The position numbers were made by a program, and so were the translations under genes. A stretch of DNA of 61,685 bases from Paenibacillus sp. VTT E-133291 (GTDB lineage Bacteria > Bacillota > Bacilli > Paenibacillales > Paenibacillaceae): positions 1 to 61,685 of the forward strand of contig NZ_NFVA01000039.1 of the NCBI RefSeq assembly GCF_002264395.1, written 5' to 3'. The notes under the pieces are model-generated. The model was not told where the DNA came from, did no database searches, and saw nothing but the letters and a program-made list of their open reading frames with translations. This document shows positions 1 to 7,915 of the stretch, piece after piece (position 1 is the first letter of the stretch; each line of letters opens with the position of its first letter).

Positions 1-114
1 CTTGTGTTACTTCGTACAAAACTCACTTCGTAAGCATCTACTTAGTTTTGTGAGCATATCGTTCTTTAAGATTAACCTCTACAATCAGATTTTAATCGTT
101 AAGCTTCCGTTAGA

Positions 115-152
115 GCAAAAAACCCCGTCTTCTGAAATCAGAGCACGGGGTT
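115..152 (-). terminator. Rho-independent terminator after kbaA
   Basis: An 8-bp stem AACCCCGT/ACGGGGTT is followed on the minus strand by a run of six T. It lies 25 bases past the kbaA stop and ends the gerD-proximal minus-strand unit. Bases 1-114, upstream in coordinates, show no convincing gene or other element. Confidence 0.85.
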
Positions 153-177
153 CATTGTTTAGTGCCTTTCCCATTCA

Positions 178-777
178 TTATCCGGCTGCCGGCTTCAGAA
201 TACGGTGTAGCATCAAAATTTGGAATGCATTACAAGCGATAAGCGGAACAACAATAAATACCGTCGCACTATCAACACCTATACGGAGTACGCCAATAAC
301 TTCCACAATTGAAATAGCTGTCATAAAAAAGAGGGTTGGAATCAAAGCTGAGATGTTTGTACTTTTTACTTTGAAATAAGACACTATAATAGCTGCTAGC
401 AAAATAACGATTCCTAATATTAGATCAGACATAACATTTCTTTCCCCGCCAACGACGGTACGCAAAAAAATCAGTTCAAGCAATGCGAGTACAGAAAGCA
501 CTAGTTGTATGTATTTCCAAACCTTTTGTGGAAAAACTCCGTTGCCCATATAATTCAAAATCAAATAGGCAAAAAAACCAAGTTGCGAATAAACGCTTAC
601 AAGCATACCGTAGCCAAGCAGAATCAGCGGGTATAAAAAGAAATCCCCGACACTTTTGAAATCAATCTTACCATTTACGAATTGTAGTGCCAAACCAGCG
701 ATTACAGCCCCACCCGCTCCAATAAGAAGGGTAGTCCAAAATAAATGAAACCATTTTTTTATACTCAGCCAATTCAC
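178..777 (-). CDS. kbaA: KinB-signalling pathway activation protein KbaA
   Basis: This is a 199-residue integral membrane protein with about six hydrophobic segments spread over its whole length. In Bacillus, KbaA is needed for the sensor kinase KinB to feed the sporulation phosphorelay. The match rests on size, the overall hydrophobic pattern, the conserved stretch IPTLFFMTAISIVEVIGVLR, and the place next to gerD, salA and cwlD as in B. subtilis. The start is uncertain. The only ATG/GTG/TTG start in frame is a GTG formed by the end of the Shine-Dalgarno AGGAGGTG; a CTG nine bases further would be better spaced. A stop codon lies only nine bases upstream of the GTG, so no longer start is possible. 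Confidence 0.85.
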   Translation of the reverse strand: MNWLSIKKWFHLFWTTLLIGAGGAVIAGLALQFVNGKIDFKSVGDFFLYPLILLGYGMLVSVYSQLGFFAYLILNYMGNGVFPQKVWKYIQLVLSVLALLELIFLRTVVGGERNVMSDLILGIVILLAAIIVSYFKVKSTNISALIPTLFFMTAISIVEVIGVLRIGVDSATVFIVVPLIACNAFQILMLHRILKPAAG

Positions 778-834
778 CTCCTCTTGTCAGATTTATTTTA
801 CCAAGGATACCGACAAAACGCCATTACACCCACA

Positions 835-863
835 ACATAAATGTGCTCTAATGCGGCATAATA
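835..863 (+). promoter_or_regulatory. Candidate forespore (sigma-G-like) promoter for gerD
   Basis: ACATA and CATAATA are separated by 17 bases and lie 34 bases before the gerD start. They resemble the sigma-F/sigma-G pattern (GAATA or GCATA, then CATACTA). In B. subtilis gerD is made in the forespore under sigma-G. The motif is short, so the assignment is an inference from motif plus gene identity. Confidence 0.45.
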
Positions 864-897
864 CATCAAGAGAATCCTATAAAGGAGGGCAGCGCCA

Positions 898-1581
898 ATG
901 AAATGGAGATTTATCGGATCTGTGGGTTTGGCATTGAGCTTTGTTATGGCCTTAACGGCTTGCGGAAGTGAGCAGAGCAGTTCTTCTTCCGGACAAGGCA
1001 GTTATAAAGAAACGAAGACCATGGTTTTAGATATATTGAAAAGCGATGAGGGTAAAAAAGCAGTTGAGGAATCATTATCAAGCTCCAGCTCTGGCGGTAC
1101 CAGTGGAATGAGCATGAAGATGATGCCACTTCAAACAACAGAGGAAATTAAGACCGCTGTAAAGGATACTCTCACTGCGCCGGAATATCAGAAGGAGATC
1201 GAGAAAATAATGAAGGATCCAAAGTTCGCAGGTGACTTTGCTAAAGCCATTCAATCGCAAAGCAAGGAACTACACCTGCAGCTAATAAAGGATCCAACTT
1301 ATCAGAAATCAGTCGAAGAAATTATGAAATCTCCAGAAATGATGACCATGTTTCTAAATCTCACCAAAACACCGGATTACCGAAAACAATCCATGAAAAC
1401 CATTCAGGAATCTATGCAAACCCCTTTATTCCGTATGGAGGTATTAAATTTACTTAAAAAAGTCGTACAAGAAGAACTTGAACCAAAAGAGAAAAAAGAA
1501 AAAGGCAGCGAAGGTGGCGACAAGCAGGACAGCAGTGGCGGCGGCGGTGGCGGCGGTAGCGGCGATGATTCAAGCTCTTAA
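898..1581 (+). CDS. gerD: Spore germination lipoprotein GerD
   Basis: The 227-residue precursor has a type II signal peptide with lipobox LTAC, so the mature protein would start at Cys22 and be lipid-anchored at the outer face of the spore inner membrane. GerD organises nutrient germinant receptors into the germinosome. The central helical part carries repeated PEYQKEI / PTYQKSVEEI / PDYRKQSM units typical of the family, followed by a Lys/Glu-rich stretch and a Gly/Ser-rich low-complexity tail (about 205-227). An AAGGAGG lies 11 bases before the ATG. It is the only protein gene on the plus strand, divergent from kbaA, and converges on salA. Confidence 0.93.
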   Translation: MKWRFIGSVGLALSFVMALTACGSEQSSSSSGQGSYKETKTMVLDILKSDEGKKAVEESLSSSSSGGTSGMSMKMMPLQTTEEIKTAVKDTLTAPEYQKEIEKIMKDPKFAGDFAKAIQSQSKELHLQLIKDPTYQKSVEEIMKSPEMMTMFLNLTKTPDYRKQSMKTIQESMQTPLFRMEVLNLLKKVVQEELEPKEKKEKGSEGGDKQDSSGGGGGGGSGDDSSS

Positions 1582-1627
1582 AAAAGAGGCCTTATCCCAC
1601 TAACAACGTGTGGGATGGCCTCTTTTT
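1581..1627. terminator. Bidirectional terminator between gerD and salA
   Basis: The stem GAGGCC/GGCCTC continues into a second 7-bp stem ATCCCAC/GTGGGAT, with A-runs on one side and T-runs on the other. It can therefore end both gerD (plus) and salA (minus). Confidence 0.88.
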
Positions 1628-1639
1628 CATGTACAAGAA

Positions 1640-2740
1640 TTAGTGCTCATATTTTGAAATAAGTTTATCCGCAATTTCTGCAAATAATATGCCTGTTGGT
1701 GTCTCTTCTTTGTATACAGAAGGTGAAAAATCCGGTTCCGAAATATGGTTGTCCGGCGCACCTAACGGCACTTGTGCAAGCAGCTCCGTATGAAGCGTCT
1801 CGGCAAGCCTCGCTCCTCCACCTCTGCCAAAGATATAATCTTTCTTACCACAGTCAGTACACTCATAATAAGCCATATTCTCAATGACTCCAATAATCTC
1901 ATGATCTGTCTGCAGAGCCATAGAGCCCGCTCTAGCCGCCACAAACGCTGCGGTAGCGTGTGGTGTTGTAACTATAATCTCTTTGCTGTGAGGCAGCATC
2001 TGATGCACGTCAAGTGCCACATCACCAGTACCTGGGGGCAGATCAAGCAGCATATAATCAAGTTCACCCCACCCGACATCATTAAAGAACTGGCGAAGCA
2101 TTTTGCCAAGCATAGGTCCCCGCCAAATTACTGGACTATTCTCACGGATAAAGAAACCCATAGACATGACCTTCACTCCGAAACGTTCCACAGGAATAAT
2201 CGTTCCTTCTTCAACAACAGGCCCCTCTTCGATACCCATCATATCAGGAATGCTAAAACCATAAATATCGGCATCGATAAGACCAACTTTTTTCCCTTTT
2301 CTCGCAAGGGCTACGGCTAAATTCACCGTTACAGTTGATTTACCAACCCCACCTTTACCGCTGGCCACGGCAATAAAGTTCACACCAGAGCTCTCGCTAA
2401 TTAATTCATGGCCATCAAGGCCTGCAGCATGTCCCTTAAGTTTCCCAGGCTCATCAACTTCCTCAGTGCTTTCACCACGAAGTATAGCACGTTCATAATC
2501 GGTTGCATCACGAAGCCGGATATGTACATTAGAAGCCCCACCCGCTTCAAGCAATTCACGAACCTGTTGTTCTAGATCCATGCGACTTTGCTCTTCAGGA
2601 TTCAGACATACGATAGATAAAGAAATACGATCTTCTTTAATCATAATGTCACGAATCAGCTGTAGTTCCACAAGGCTTTTTCCAGTTTCCGAGTCTGTTA
2701 ATGGCTGCAGTATTTCCTGAATCTGTTCCTTAGTCAACAT
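1640..2740 (-). CDS. salA: Mrp/NBP35-family P-loop ATPase SalA
   Basis: From the ATG at 2740 the protein has 366 residues. An N-terminal MIP18-type (DUF59) domain is followed by a ParA/MinD-like ATPase domain with the deviant Walker A GKGGVGKST at about 128-136. Family members carry or transfer Fe-S clusters; in B. subtilis SalA also acts as a negative regulator of scoC and so affects exoprotease production. A CxxC lies in the C-terminal part (YYECTDCGKK), matching the bridging cluster ligands of Mrp proteins. A GTG nine bases upstream falls in the ribosome binding site (AGAGGTG) and is rejected; the ATG is eight bases from that site. Confidence 0.93.
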   Translation of the reverse strand: MLTKEQIQEILQPLTDSETGKSLVELQLIRDIMIKEDRISLSIVCLNPEEQSRMDLEQQVRELLEAGGASNVHIRLRDATDYERAILRGESTEEVDEPGKLKGHAAGLDGHELISESSGVNFIAVASGKGGVGKSTVTVNLAVALARKGKKVGLIDADIYGFSIPDMMGIEEGPVVEEGTIIPVERFGVKVMSMGFFIRENSPVIWRGPMLGKMLRQFFNDVGWGELDYMLLDLPPGTGDVALDVHQMLPHSKEIIVTTPHATAAFVAARAGSMALQTDHEIIGVIENMAYYECTDCGKKDYIFGRGGGARLAETLHTELLAQVPLGAPDNHISEPDFSPSVYKEETPTGILFAEIADKLISKYEH

Positions 2741-2830
2741 GGAAAGCACCTCTGTTTCCTTTCCGGATGTGAAATTCTCCGGAGTTTTTGTCTATTATAG
2801 CATTACCTGTCTCCCCATGAGTAGTCCTGA

Positions 2831-3571
2831 CTATTCGGAGGCGTAACGAAGAATGCCACGATAAATGCTAGTCGCAACCTTCCGCTGATAAACATCATTT
2901 CCGAGTAGAGCGGATTCCTGTGGGTGTGATAAGAATCCTACTTCTACAAGTACTGCTGGTATTTTCAATGCTTTTAGCAGATATACAGTATTCACTGTCT
3001 TAGCCACACGATCGGTGTTCTCCAGCGTAGTCTTCAGCTCACTCTGCACAAACTCTGCAATGGCTTTATTATCCTTATGGTTGGGGTAGTAAAAGGTTTG
3101 TGCACCGCTCCAACGATTTGAAGGGACACTGTTCATGTGAACGCTTATAAAAAGGTCTGCGCCTTTCTCTTCGATGCTTCTTACTCTTTGTTTAAGATCT
3201 TCCGTCTTACGCTTAGAATAGCCCTTAGTGCCTTCTTGAGCCAAATCATAATCACCCTCACGAGTCATTACTACAATAGCCCCTGCCTGCTGCAGATAAT
3301 CACGCAAATAAAGCGATACCGCGAGATTAATATCTTTCTCAATTAGCCCTTCCCGGCTAACCGCTCCTCCATCAGCTCCACCATGTCCCGCATCAAGAGC
3401 AATAACTTTTCCTGACAAGGGCAGACTCCAATAATTTAGTGTTTTAGCGGTAGGCATGTCATACGCTATAATTCCGATCATTATAGCTAGCAGTACCACG
3501 CCAAGCATACTTTTTTTGATACTGCTCCATGAAATCCAGACCGAGACCTTATTGTTCTTCCGGCCAGACAT
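2831..3571 (-). CDS. cwlD: N-acetylmuramoyl-L-alanine amidase CwlD (spore cortex)
   Basis: This is a 246-residue Amidase_3 enzyme. An N-terminal membrane anchor (about 21-37) is followed by the zinc amidase domain: DAGHGG with His63, Glu78, SVHMNS with His145, and catalytic Glu210 in VEVGF. CwlD removes stem peptides from muramic acid so that muramic-delta-lactam can form in the spore cortex, which germination lytic enzymes need. A longer ORF begins at an ATG at 3607, but that ATG has no ribosome binding site and sits in a hairpin loop. The ATG at 3571 follows GAGGGGGT at eight bases and is preferred. The hairpin covering this site is listed separately. Confidence 0.93.
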   Translation of the reverse strand: MSGRKNNKVSVWISWSSIKKSMLGVVLLAIMIGIIAYDMPTAKTLNYWSLPLSGKVIALDAGHGGADGGAVSREGLIEKDINLAVSLYLRDYLQQAGAIVVMTREGDYDLAQEGTKGYSKRKTEDLKQRVRSIEEKGADLFISVHMNSVPSNRWSGAQTFYYPNHKDNKAIAEFVQSELKTTLENTDRVAKTVNTVYLLKALKIPAVLVEVGFLSHPQESALLGNDVYQRKVATSIYRGILRYASE

Positions 3572-3577
3572 AACAAA

Positions 3578-3627
3578 GACCCCCTCGTCCCGATAGATAA
3601 TACTCATCTATATGGGACAAGGAGGTC
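3578..3627 (-). promoter_or_regulatory. Hairpin between sat and cwlD that includes the cwlD ribosome binding site
   Basis: On the minus strand GACCTCCTTGTCCC pairs along all 14 positions (two as G-U) with GGGACGAGGGGGTC, and ATAGAT/ATCTAT extends the stem above an internal loop. The 3' arm contains the GAGGGGG that serves cwlD, and TTTGTT follows. It may terminate the cysH-sat transcript, hide the cwlD ribosome binding site on read-through RNA, or both. Confidence 0.75.
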
Positions 3628-3649
3628 AAATAGTACTAGCTAATGAGGA

Positions 3650-4819
3650 TTACGCGGTTACTTCTTGTGTCATGCCTTCAATTAGAATCTGTGCAACCTC
3701 AGGCCGTGTGAATTCTGGCGGAGGACATTGGCCATCACGGAGCAAAGCCCGTACCTTTGTACCCGACAATGTCATGTGATCGTCACTAGGATGCGGGCAA
3801 GTTTTACTGGATGCCATATTCCCGCATTTTTTACAGAAGAAGCTATGTTCAAAAAATAATGGAGTAATATCAAGTTCTTCCGCACTAAAATTAGAAAAAA
3901 TCTCCTGTGCCTCATAAGTGCCATAATAATCACCTACGCCAGCATGGTCACGACCGACGATGAAATGGGTACAGCCGTAATTTTTGCGAACCATGGCATG
4001 GAAAATTGCTTCTCTAGGGCCTGCATAACGCATTGCCGCCGGAAAAACACCAAGGAAGGTACGATCCTCAGGATAATAGTTCTCCAAAAGCGCCAGATAG
4101 CTCTTCATCCGCACATTTGCCGGTACATCATCTGACTTCGTCTCACCAACAAGTGGATTTAGGAATAGAGCGTCTACAACCTCCATAGCGCACTTTTGAA
4201 TGTACTCGTGAGCTCGGTGGACTGGATTACGTGTTTGGAAGCCTACAACCGTTCTCCAGCCCTTTTCAGCAAATATCTTCCGCGTATCCGCAGGATCAAA
4301 ATAAAATTCACCGAACTTCTCTGGCTGTGGGCGGTTCAAGACTGTAATCGGTCCTCCAACATAAGTTACAGGACGCGCCAACAGCTTACTCACACCTGGA
4401 TGTTCAGGGTCTGTTGTTTTGAAGACATTTTGTGCTTCAATCGTTTGATCCACAGTATAAATACTCTCAATATCCAATAAACCGTAAATCTCACCATCAT
4501 CCTCACCGATTAGAGAAACTTTATCCCCAATGGATAAACCGGCAGCCACAACATCTTCTACAGCCAGTGTTATTGGAATGCTCCACACTGTGCCATCCGC
4601 TAATCGCATGTTTGTTACTACTGAATGATAGTCTTGCTCATTTAAAAAGCCAGTGAGGGGCGAAAATGCACCAACAGCTATAAGATCCAAATCAGATAAG
4701 GTCCAGGTATTCAAGGCAATTGTCTTGCTGTCACGTGCGAGATTCAGCAATTCTTCTCTTTCAGTACCCTCTGCTACACGGTTAACCAAAGTTCCGCCAT
4801 GCGGACGTATTGAAGTCAT
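3650..4819 (-). CDS. sat: Sulfate adenylyltransferase (ATP sulfurylase)
   Basis: A 389-residue enzyme that activates sulfate with ATP to adenosine 5'-phosphosulfate (APS) and pyrophosphate. It is the homo-oligomeric Sat type: a PUA-like N-terminal domain, then a nucleotidyltransferase domain with QTRN (195-198), the HxxH pair (His201, His204) and GRDHAG (289-294). Cys329, Cys332 and Cys341 in the C-terminal part suggest a zinc ribbon, seen in several bacterial Sat proteins. The ATG follows AAGGAGAG. It lies 37 bases after cysH in one operon; the product APS is the likely CysH substrate. Confidence 0.95.
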   Translation of the reverse strand: MTSIRPHGGTLVNRVAEGTEREELLNLARDSKTIALNTWTLSDLDLIAVGAFSPLTGFLNEQDYHSVVTNMRLADGTVWSIPITLAVEDVVAAGLSIGDKVSLIGEDDGEIYGLLDIESIYTVDQTIEAQNVFKTTDPEHPGVSKLLARPVTYVGGPITVLNRPQPEKFGEFYFDPADTRKIFAEKGWRTVVGFQTRNPVHRAHEYIQKCAMEVVDALFLNPLVGETKSDDVPANVRMKSYLALLENYYPEDRTFLGVFPAAMRYAGPREAIFHAMVRKNYGCTHFIVGRDHAGVGDYYGTYEAQEIFSNFSAEELDITPLFFEHSFFCKKCGNMASSKTCPHPSDDHMTLSGTKVRALLRDGQCPPPEFTRPEVAQILIEGMTQEVTA

Positions 4820-4856
4820 CTTAGTCTCTCCTTCTATGTTCCCTCAGGGATATGTC

Positions 4857-5549
4857 TTACTTGTGCAATCCGCACTCTGTCTTCTCTGATCCAGACCAAC
4901 GTCCAGCACGCGGATCTTCACCTGGCATAACCTGACGTGTACATTGCTCACAGCCGATACTTGGATAGTTACGGTCATGTAGAGGATTATAGATTACGTC
5001 ATTTTCACGAATATAGTTCCATACATCTTCTGTCGTCCAATCCGCAATCGGATTAAACTTCACTAACCCAAATTTATAATCATACTCGACCTTTTTAGCA
5101 TTAGCACGGGTAGGCGCTTGATCACGGCGAATTCCAGTAATCCAAGCCTCGTATTGAGATAATATACGAGTCAGTGGTTCAACTTTACGAATTCCACAAC
5201 ATTGGTTAGGGTCAACTGTCCATAACGCATCACCGTATTGAAGTGCTTGCTCCTGCGTTGTGAGCTGTGGAGACACACGTACAAACTCTAATCCGTATTT
5301 GTCTGCCATCAAATCTCTGGTTTCGTAGGTTTCCTTAAAATGATAATCTGTATCGAGATAAAAGACATCAGTAGATGGACTAACTTTGTGAAGCATATCA
5401 ACAAGCACTACATCTTCGGCACCAAAGCTGCAGGCAAAAGTAATATTAGGAAAGGTTTCTACAGCCCAGCGGATAATTTCTTCGGGTGAAGCACTCTCTA
5501 ATTCTTCGGCCTTTATTCTGATCAAATCTTCCTTCTCGAGCAAGTTCAT
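4857..5549 (-). CDS. cysH: Adenylyl-sulfate (APS) reductase CysH
   Basis: A 230-residue PAPS/APS reductase-family enzyme of assimilatory sulfate reduction that turns activated sulfate into sulfite with thioredoxin. Cys117-Cys118 and Cys200-x-x-Cys203 are the ligand set for the [4Fe-4S] cluster that marks APS-using enzymes, and the C-terminal ECGLH holds catalytic Cys226. No APS kinase gene is in this operon, which fits direct use of APS from Sat. The ATG is preceded by GGAGGAATACCTTA. It is first in a two-gene operon with its own promoter, placed between rpsI and cwlD where B. subtilis has other genes. Confidence 0.94.
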   Translation of the reverse strand: MNLLEKEDLIRIKAEELESASPEEIIRWAVETFPNITFACSFGAEDVVLVDMLHKVSPSTDVFYLDTDYHFKETYETRDLMADKYGLEFVRVSPQLTTQEQALQYGDALWTVDPNQCCGIRKVEPLTRILSQYEAWITGIRRDQAPTRANAKKVEYDYKFGLVKFNPIADWTTEDVWNYIRENDVIYNPLHDRNYPSIGCEQCTRQVMPGEDPRAGRWSGSEKTECGLHK

Positions 5550-5615
5550 TAAGGTATTCCTCCATCCAAAATATTAATCGTATGAATAAATGAGGTAAAA
5601 GAAGTAATAAAACCA

Positions 5616-5636
5616 ACTATTTCTATATGAAATAGT
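5616..5636. promoter_or_regulatory. Inverted repeat overlapping the cysH -10 element
   Basis: ACTATTTC-TATAT-GAAATAGT is a perfect 8-bp inverted repeat. It covers part of the -10 box and the start region of the cysH promoter, the usual place for a repressor site. The protein that binds it cannot be named from sequence; a CymR-like sulfur regulator is one possibility. Confidence 0.5.
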
Positions 5637-5661
5637 ATATAACTTTTACTGAGGAAGTCAA
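5634..5661 (-). promoter_or_regulatory. Sigma-A promoter of cysH-sat
   Basis: TTGACT and TATACT are separated by 16 bases on the minus strand, about 85 bases before the cysH start. Confidence 0.7.
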
Positions 5662-5696
5662 TGAATTTCAACCCTCAAAATCAGTAAATAGATGCT

Positions 5697-5767
5697 AAAA
5701 AAGCCCATTTCTTATTTGAAAGGGGCTGGAAAGAAAATAAAACCCTTGACCATATAGGCCAAGGGTT
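5697..5767 (-). terminator. Tandem terminators after rplM-rpsI
   Basis: There are two hairpins in a row on the minus strand. The first is AACCCTTG/CAAGGGTT (5741-5767) followed by TTTTATTTT; the second is AGCCCCTTTC/GAAATGGGCT (5702-5727) followed by TTTTT. Together they should insulate cysH-sat from the ribosomal transcript. Confidence 0.85.
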
Positions 5768-5783
5768 GAATTCTTGATAAATA

Positions 5784-6176
5784 TTAACGTTTCGAGAACT
5801 GAGGCGCACGACGTGCAGCCTTCAAGCCGTATTTCTTACGTTCCTTCATACGAGGGTCACGAGTTAGGAAGCCGGCTTTCTTAAGTGCACCGCGATATTC
5901 AGGGTCAACTTTAAGCAATGCACGGGAGATACCGTGACGAATTGCTCCAGCTTGACCGGAAATGCCGCCACCATGTGCAAGAACGATTACATCGTAGTTG
6001 CCTAGTGTTTCAGTCAGGTTCAAAGGTTGTTTTACGATCATTTTCAGTGTTTCCACACCAAAATATTCGTCCATCTCACGTTTGTTAATGACAATGCGTC
6101 CTTCACCCGGTACAAGGCGAACACGTGCTACCGAATGTTTACGACGACCTGTCCCATAGTATTGTACTTGTGCCAT
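5784..6176 (-). CDS. rpsI: 30S ribosomal protein S9
   Basis: 130 residues, full length. The C-terminal [17 protein letters not shown] is the conserved basic tail whose last residues reach the P-site tRNA. The start follows AGGAGGACAGTTTC. It is 20 bases after rplM, in the standard L13-S9 pair. Confidence 0.98.
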   Translation of the reverse strand: MAQVQYYGTGRRKHSVARVRLVPGEGRIVINKREMDEYFGVETLKMIVKQPLNLTETLGNYDVIVLAHGGGISGQAGAIRHGISRALLKVDPEYRGALKKAGFLTRDPRMKERKKYGLKAARRAPQFSKR

Positions 6177-6196
6177 GAAACTGTCCTCCTCTATTC

Positions 6197-6634
6197 TTAT
6201 CCGCGAAGTTCGTAAACTTCAGGTTTTTGTGCTGCATGTGGATGCTCGGCGCCTGCATATACTTTCAATCTCAGCTTCATGTGGTCCCCTTGACGAGTCT
6301 TAGGAATCATACCATGAACAGCGAATTCAATTACGCGTTCTGGTTTAGTGTTAAGCAGAGTTTCAGCATTAGTAACTTTCAAGCCACCTGGGTGCATCGA
6401 GTGACGGTAGTATTTCTTGTTTTGCAATTTCTTACCGGTCAAGTGAATTTTCTCAGCGTTGATTACGATAACGAAATCTCCTGTATCAACGTGTGGAGTG
6501 AATTGCGGTTTGTGTTTGCCACGGATCAAAGCAGCGGCTTCGCTGGCCAAACGACCAAGTGTTTTGCCTTCGGCATCAATAATGTGCCAATTGCGTTCAA
6601 CTTCGTTCGGCTTCGCCATATAGGTGGTACGCAT
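6197..6634 (-). CDS. rplM: 50S ribosomal protein L13
   Basis: 145 residues, the same length as in B. subtilis, with the family stretches [17 protein letters not shown] and [12 protein letters not shown] and the C-terminal [16 protein letters not shown]13 is an early 50S assembly protein. It is the first gene of the pair and is preceded by a structured leader and a promoter. Confidence 0.98.
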   Translation of the reverse strand: MRTTYMAKPNEVERNWHIIDAEGKTLGRLASEAAALIRGKHKPQFTPHVDTGDFVIVINAEKIHLTGKKLQNKKYYRHSMHPGGLKVTNAETLLNTKPERVIEFAVHGMIPKTRQGDHMKLRLKVYAGAEHPHAAQKPEVYELRG

Positions 6635-6777
6635 GAATGTTTCCTCCTTGTTCTCGTACGAAAATCTTCTGTTTCGTATATCTTGTTTCTCATTGAATTA
6701 CAATTATGTGAGTTAAGCAAAGCATTTTTTGGCATTTCCTTGATCGGGGCTGTGGGATAGCCATCAAGAAAACACAA
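6635..6777 (-). promoter_or_regulatory. rplM 5' leader, candidate L13 leader RNA
   Basis: The leader runs from the predicted transcript start to the rplM start. At its very 5' end (6736-6770) is a hairpin TTCTTGAT/ATCAAGGAA with an inner GGCT/AGCC stem. Bacillota rplM genes commonly carry an autoregulatory L13 leader. Position and structure fit, but the consensus was not matched base by base. Confidence 0.5.
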
Positions 6778-6782
6778 CTTTT

Positions 6783-6811
6783 ATATTACAGTATAAACAT
6801 AACAAGTGCAA
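6783..6811 (-). promoter_or_regulatory. Sigma-A promoter of rplM-rpsI
   Basis: TTGCAC, 17 bases, TAATAT on the minus strand, directly upstream of the leader hairpin. Confidence 0.7.
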
Positions 6812-6855
6812 GTGATTTTTAGACATTCAGCCTATTATTTAGGAAGAAATTTATA

Positions 6856-6958
6856 CAAGCATAAAGGCCTCTATCGTCCCTAGAAGGACGGTTAGCGTTT
6901 ATGCGAGAAATATAAGGATAATGTATTTCGTGAAACTTATATATTCTTATATTTGAAA
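6856..6958. repeat. Interspersed double-hairpin repeat, copy 1
   Basis: About 103 bases. The first hairpin has arms GCATAAAGGC/GCGTTTATGC enclosing GTCCCTAGAAGGAC; the second has arms AAATATAAG/CTTATATTT. It is closely related to copies at 38377-38476 and 59968-60069 (shared blocks such as GCGAGAAATATAA and TTCTTATATTT). Its right end overlaps the last two sense codons and the stop of truA. Confidence 0.85.
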
Positions 6959-7744
6959 AAAAGATTCACTTTCAGACTCGTCATATTCTACACTCCACAA
7001 AGCCAACCCCTTGGCCATAGCTGTCGGTCCAGCAGCAGAACGATCACATGCCGCCAATATCTCAGCAACATGATCAGCATCTATTTTACCTTCCCCCACA
7101 TGGATCAAAGTCCCCATAATAATACGAACCATATGCTGAAGAAATCCACTACCTGTTATATAAGTTTGGATCACTCCCTGATCTAATGAAGAGGGTCGGC
7201 ACATACTGCGGTCTACTTCCATATGAGCTTCAAAGACCGTTCGTATATGAGAGGCTTTAGTAGACCTCCGTGAAGCAAACGAGGTGAAGTCATGTGTCCC
7301 TACAATATGCGTTAAGCCTTGCTGCATCGCAGGAATGTCCAACCTCACCGGATGGTGAAGCTGCCAGCGCCGCTGAAACGGATCTGGAAACCTGTTGCCG
7401 TTAATCGTGTATCGGTAAGTTTTACGCTTAGCTCCTCTACGAGAGTGAAACGACAGCGGTACTTCCCTAGCCTCAGTAACCACGATATCTTGTGGCAGCC
7501 GGGCATTAAGCGCCAGACACCAACGTTCAAGTGGGATTCGAGAGGAGGTCGTAAAGTTAAAAGGCTGACCGTAGGCGTGTACTCCGGCATCTGTGCGGCC
7601 AGAAGCAGTAATCTTAAGCTCCTCACCTGTCAGATGGAGTATCGCTTGCTCCAGCCGATCTTGAATCGTATTGCCCTGAGGCTGGGTCTGAAAGCCATCA
7701 TAATTTGTTCCGTCATAATTGACCTTCATCAATAGATTACGCAT
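6947..7744 (-). CDS. truA: tRNA pseudouridine(38-40) synthase TruA
   Basis: 265 residues. The catalytic loop ASGRTDAGVHAYGQ carries the nucleophilic Asp, and the N-terminal MKVNYDGTNYDGFQ is typical. TruA modifies U38-U40 in the anticodon arm of many tRNAs. The ATG follows AAAGGAGAACGGA. The last codons (Gln, Ile, stop) lie inside repeat copy 1, so the C-terminus is partly repeat-derived. In B. subtilis ecf transporter genes lie between rplQ and truA; here they are absent and a structured RNA and a terminator take their place. Confidence 0.96.
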   Translation of the reverse strand: MRNLLMKVNYDGTNYDGFQTQPQGNTIQDRLEQAILHLTGEELKITASGRTDAGVHAYGQPFNFTTSSRIPLERWCLALNARLPQDIVVTEAREVPLSFHSRRGAKRKTYRYTINGNRFPDPFQRRWQLHHPVRLDIPAMQQGLTHIVGTHDFTSFASRRSTKASHIRTVFEAHMEVDRSMCRPSSLDQGVIQTYITGSGFLQHMVRIIMGTLIHVGEGKIDADHVAEILAACDRSAAGPTAMAKGLALWSVEYDESESESFFQI

Positions 7745-7825
7745 TCCGTTCTCCTTTTTAAACCGTTCAGCAGAAACGTCGATCGAAGCACTGTCTGATC
7801 TTATTCAAGAGGAAGAAATGGCTTT

Positions 7826-7845
7826 GCCGTCCCTAGAAGGACGGC
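7826..7845. repeat. Small palindrome related to the interspersed repeat core
   Basis: GCCGTCC-CTAGAA-GGACGGC is a perfect 7-bp stem. Its central 17 bases (CGTCCCTAGAAGGACGG) are identical to the core of repeat copy 1 about 950 bases away. It lies in the otherwise featureless leader of truA (7745-7872). Confidence 0.6.
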
Positions 7846-7872
7846 ATCCATTACACTTCACTCCATTACTTC

Positions 7873-7897
7873 AAAAAAAAGAGCCCCTGCGGGAGCT
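7873..7897 (-). terminator. Terminator between rplQ and truA
   Basis: On the minus strand GAGCTCCC-GCA-GGGGCTC is followed by eight T. It ends the S10-spc-alpha transcript. Because a structured region precedes it, it could also act as an attenuator for truA. Confidence 0.85.
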
Positions 7898-7915
7898 CCT
7901 TCAATTGAACCAAGG

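Noticed and set aside
1772..2320. 182-codon plus-strand ORF inside salA
   Set aside because: Antisense of a well-identified ATPase; no similarity or ribosome binding site.
3572..3607. N-terminal extension of CwlD from the ATG at 3607
   Set aside because: No ribosome binding site upstream; the ATG lies in the hairpin loop, and the ATG at 3571 has a well-spaced GAGGGGG.
5550..5783. SAM (S-box) riboswitch upstream of cysH
   Set aside because: The space between promoter and gene is too short and lacks the S-box core sequences.
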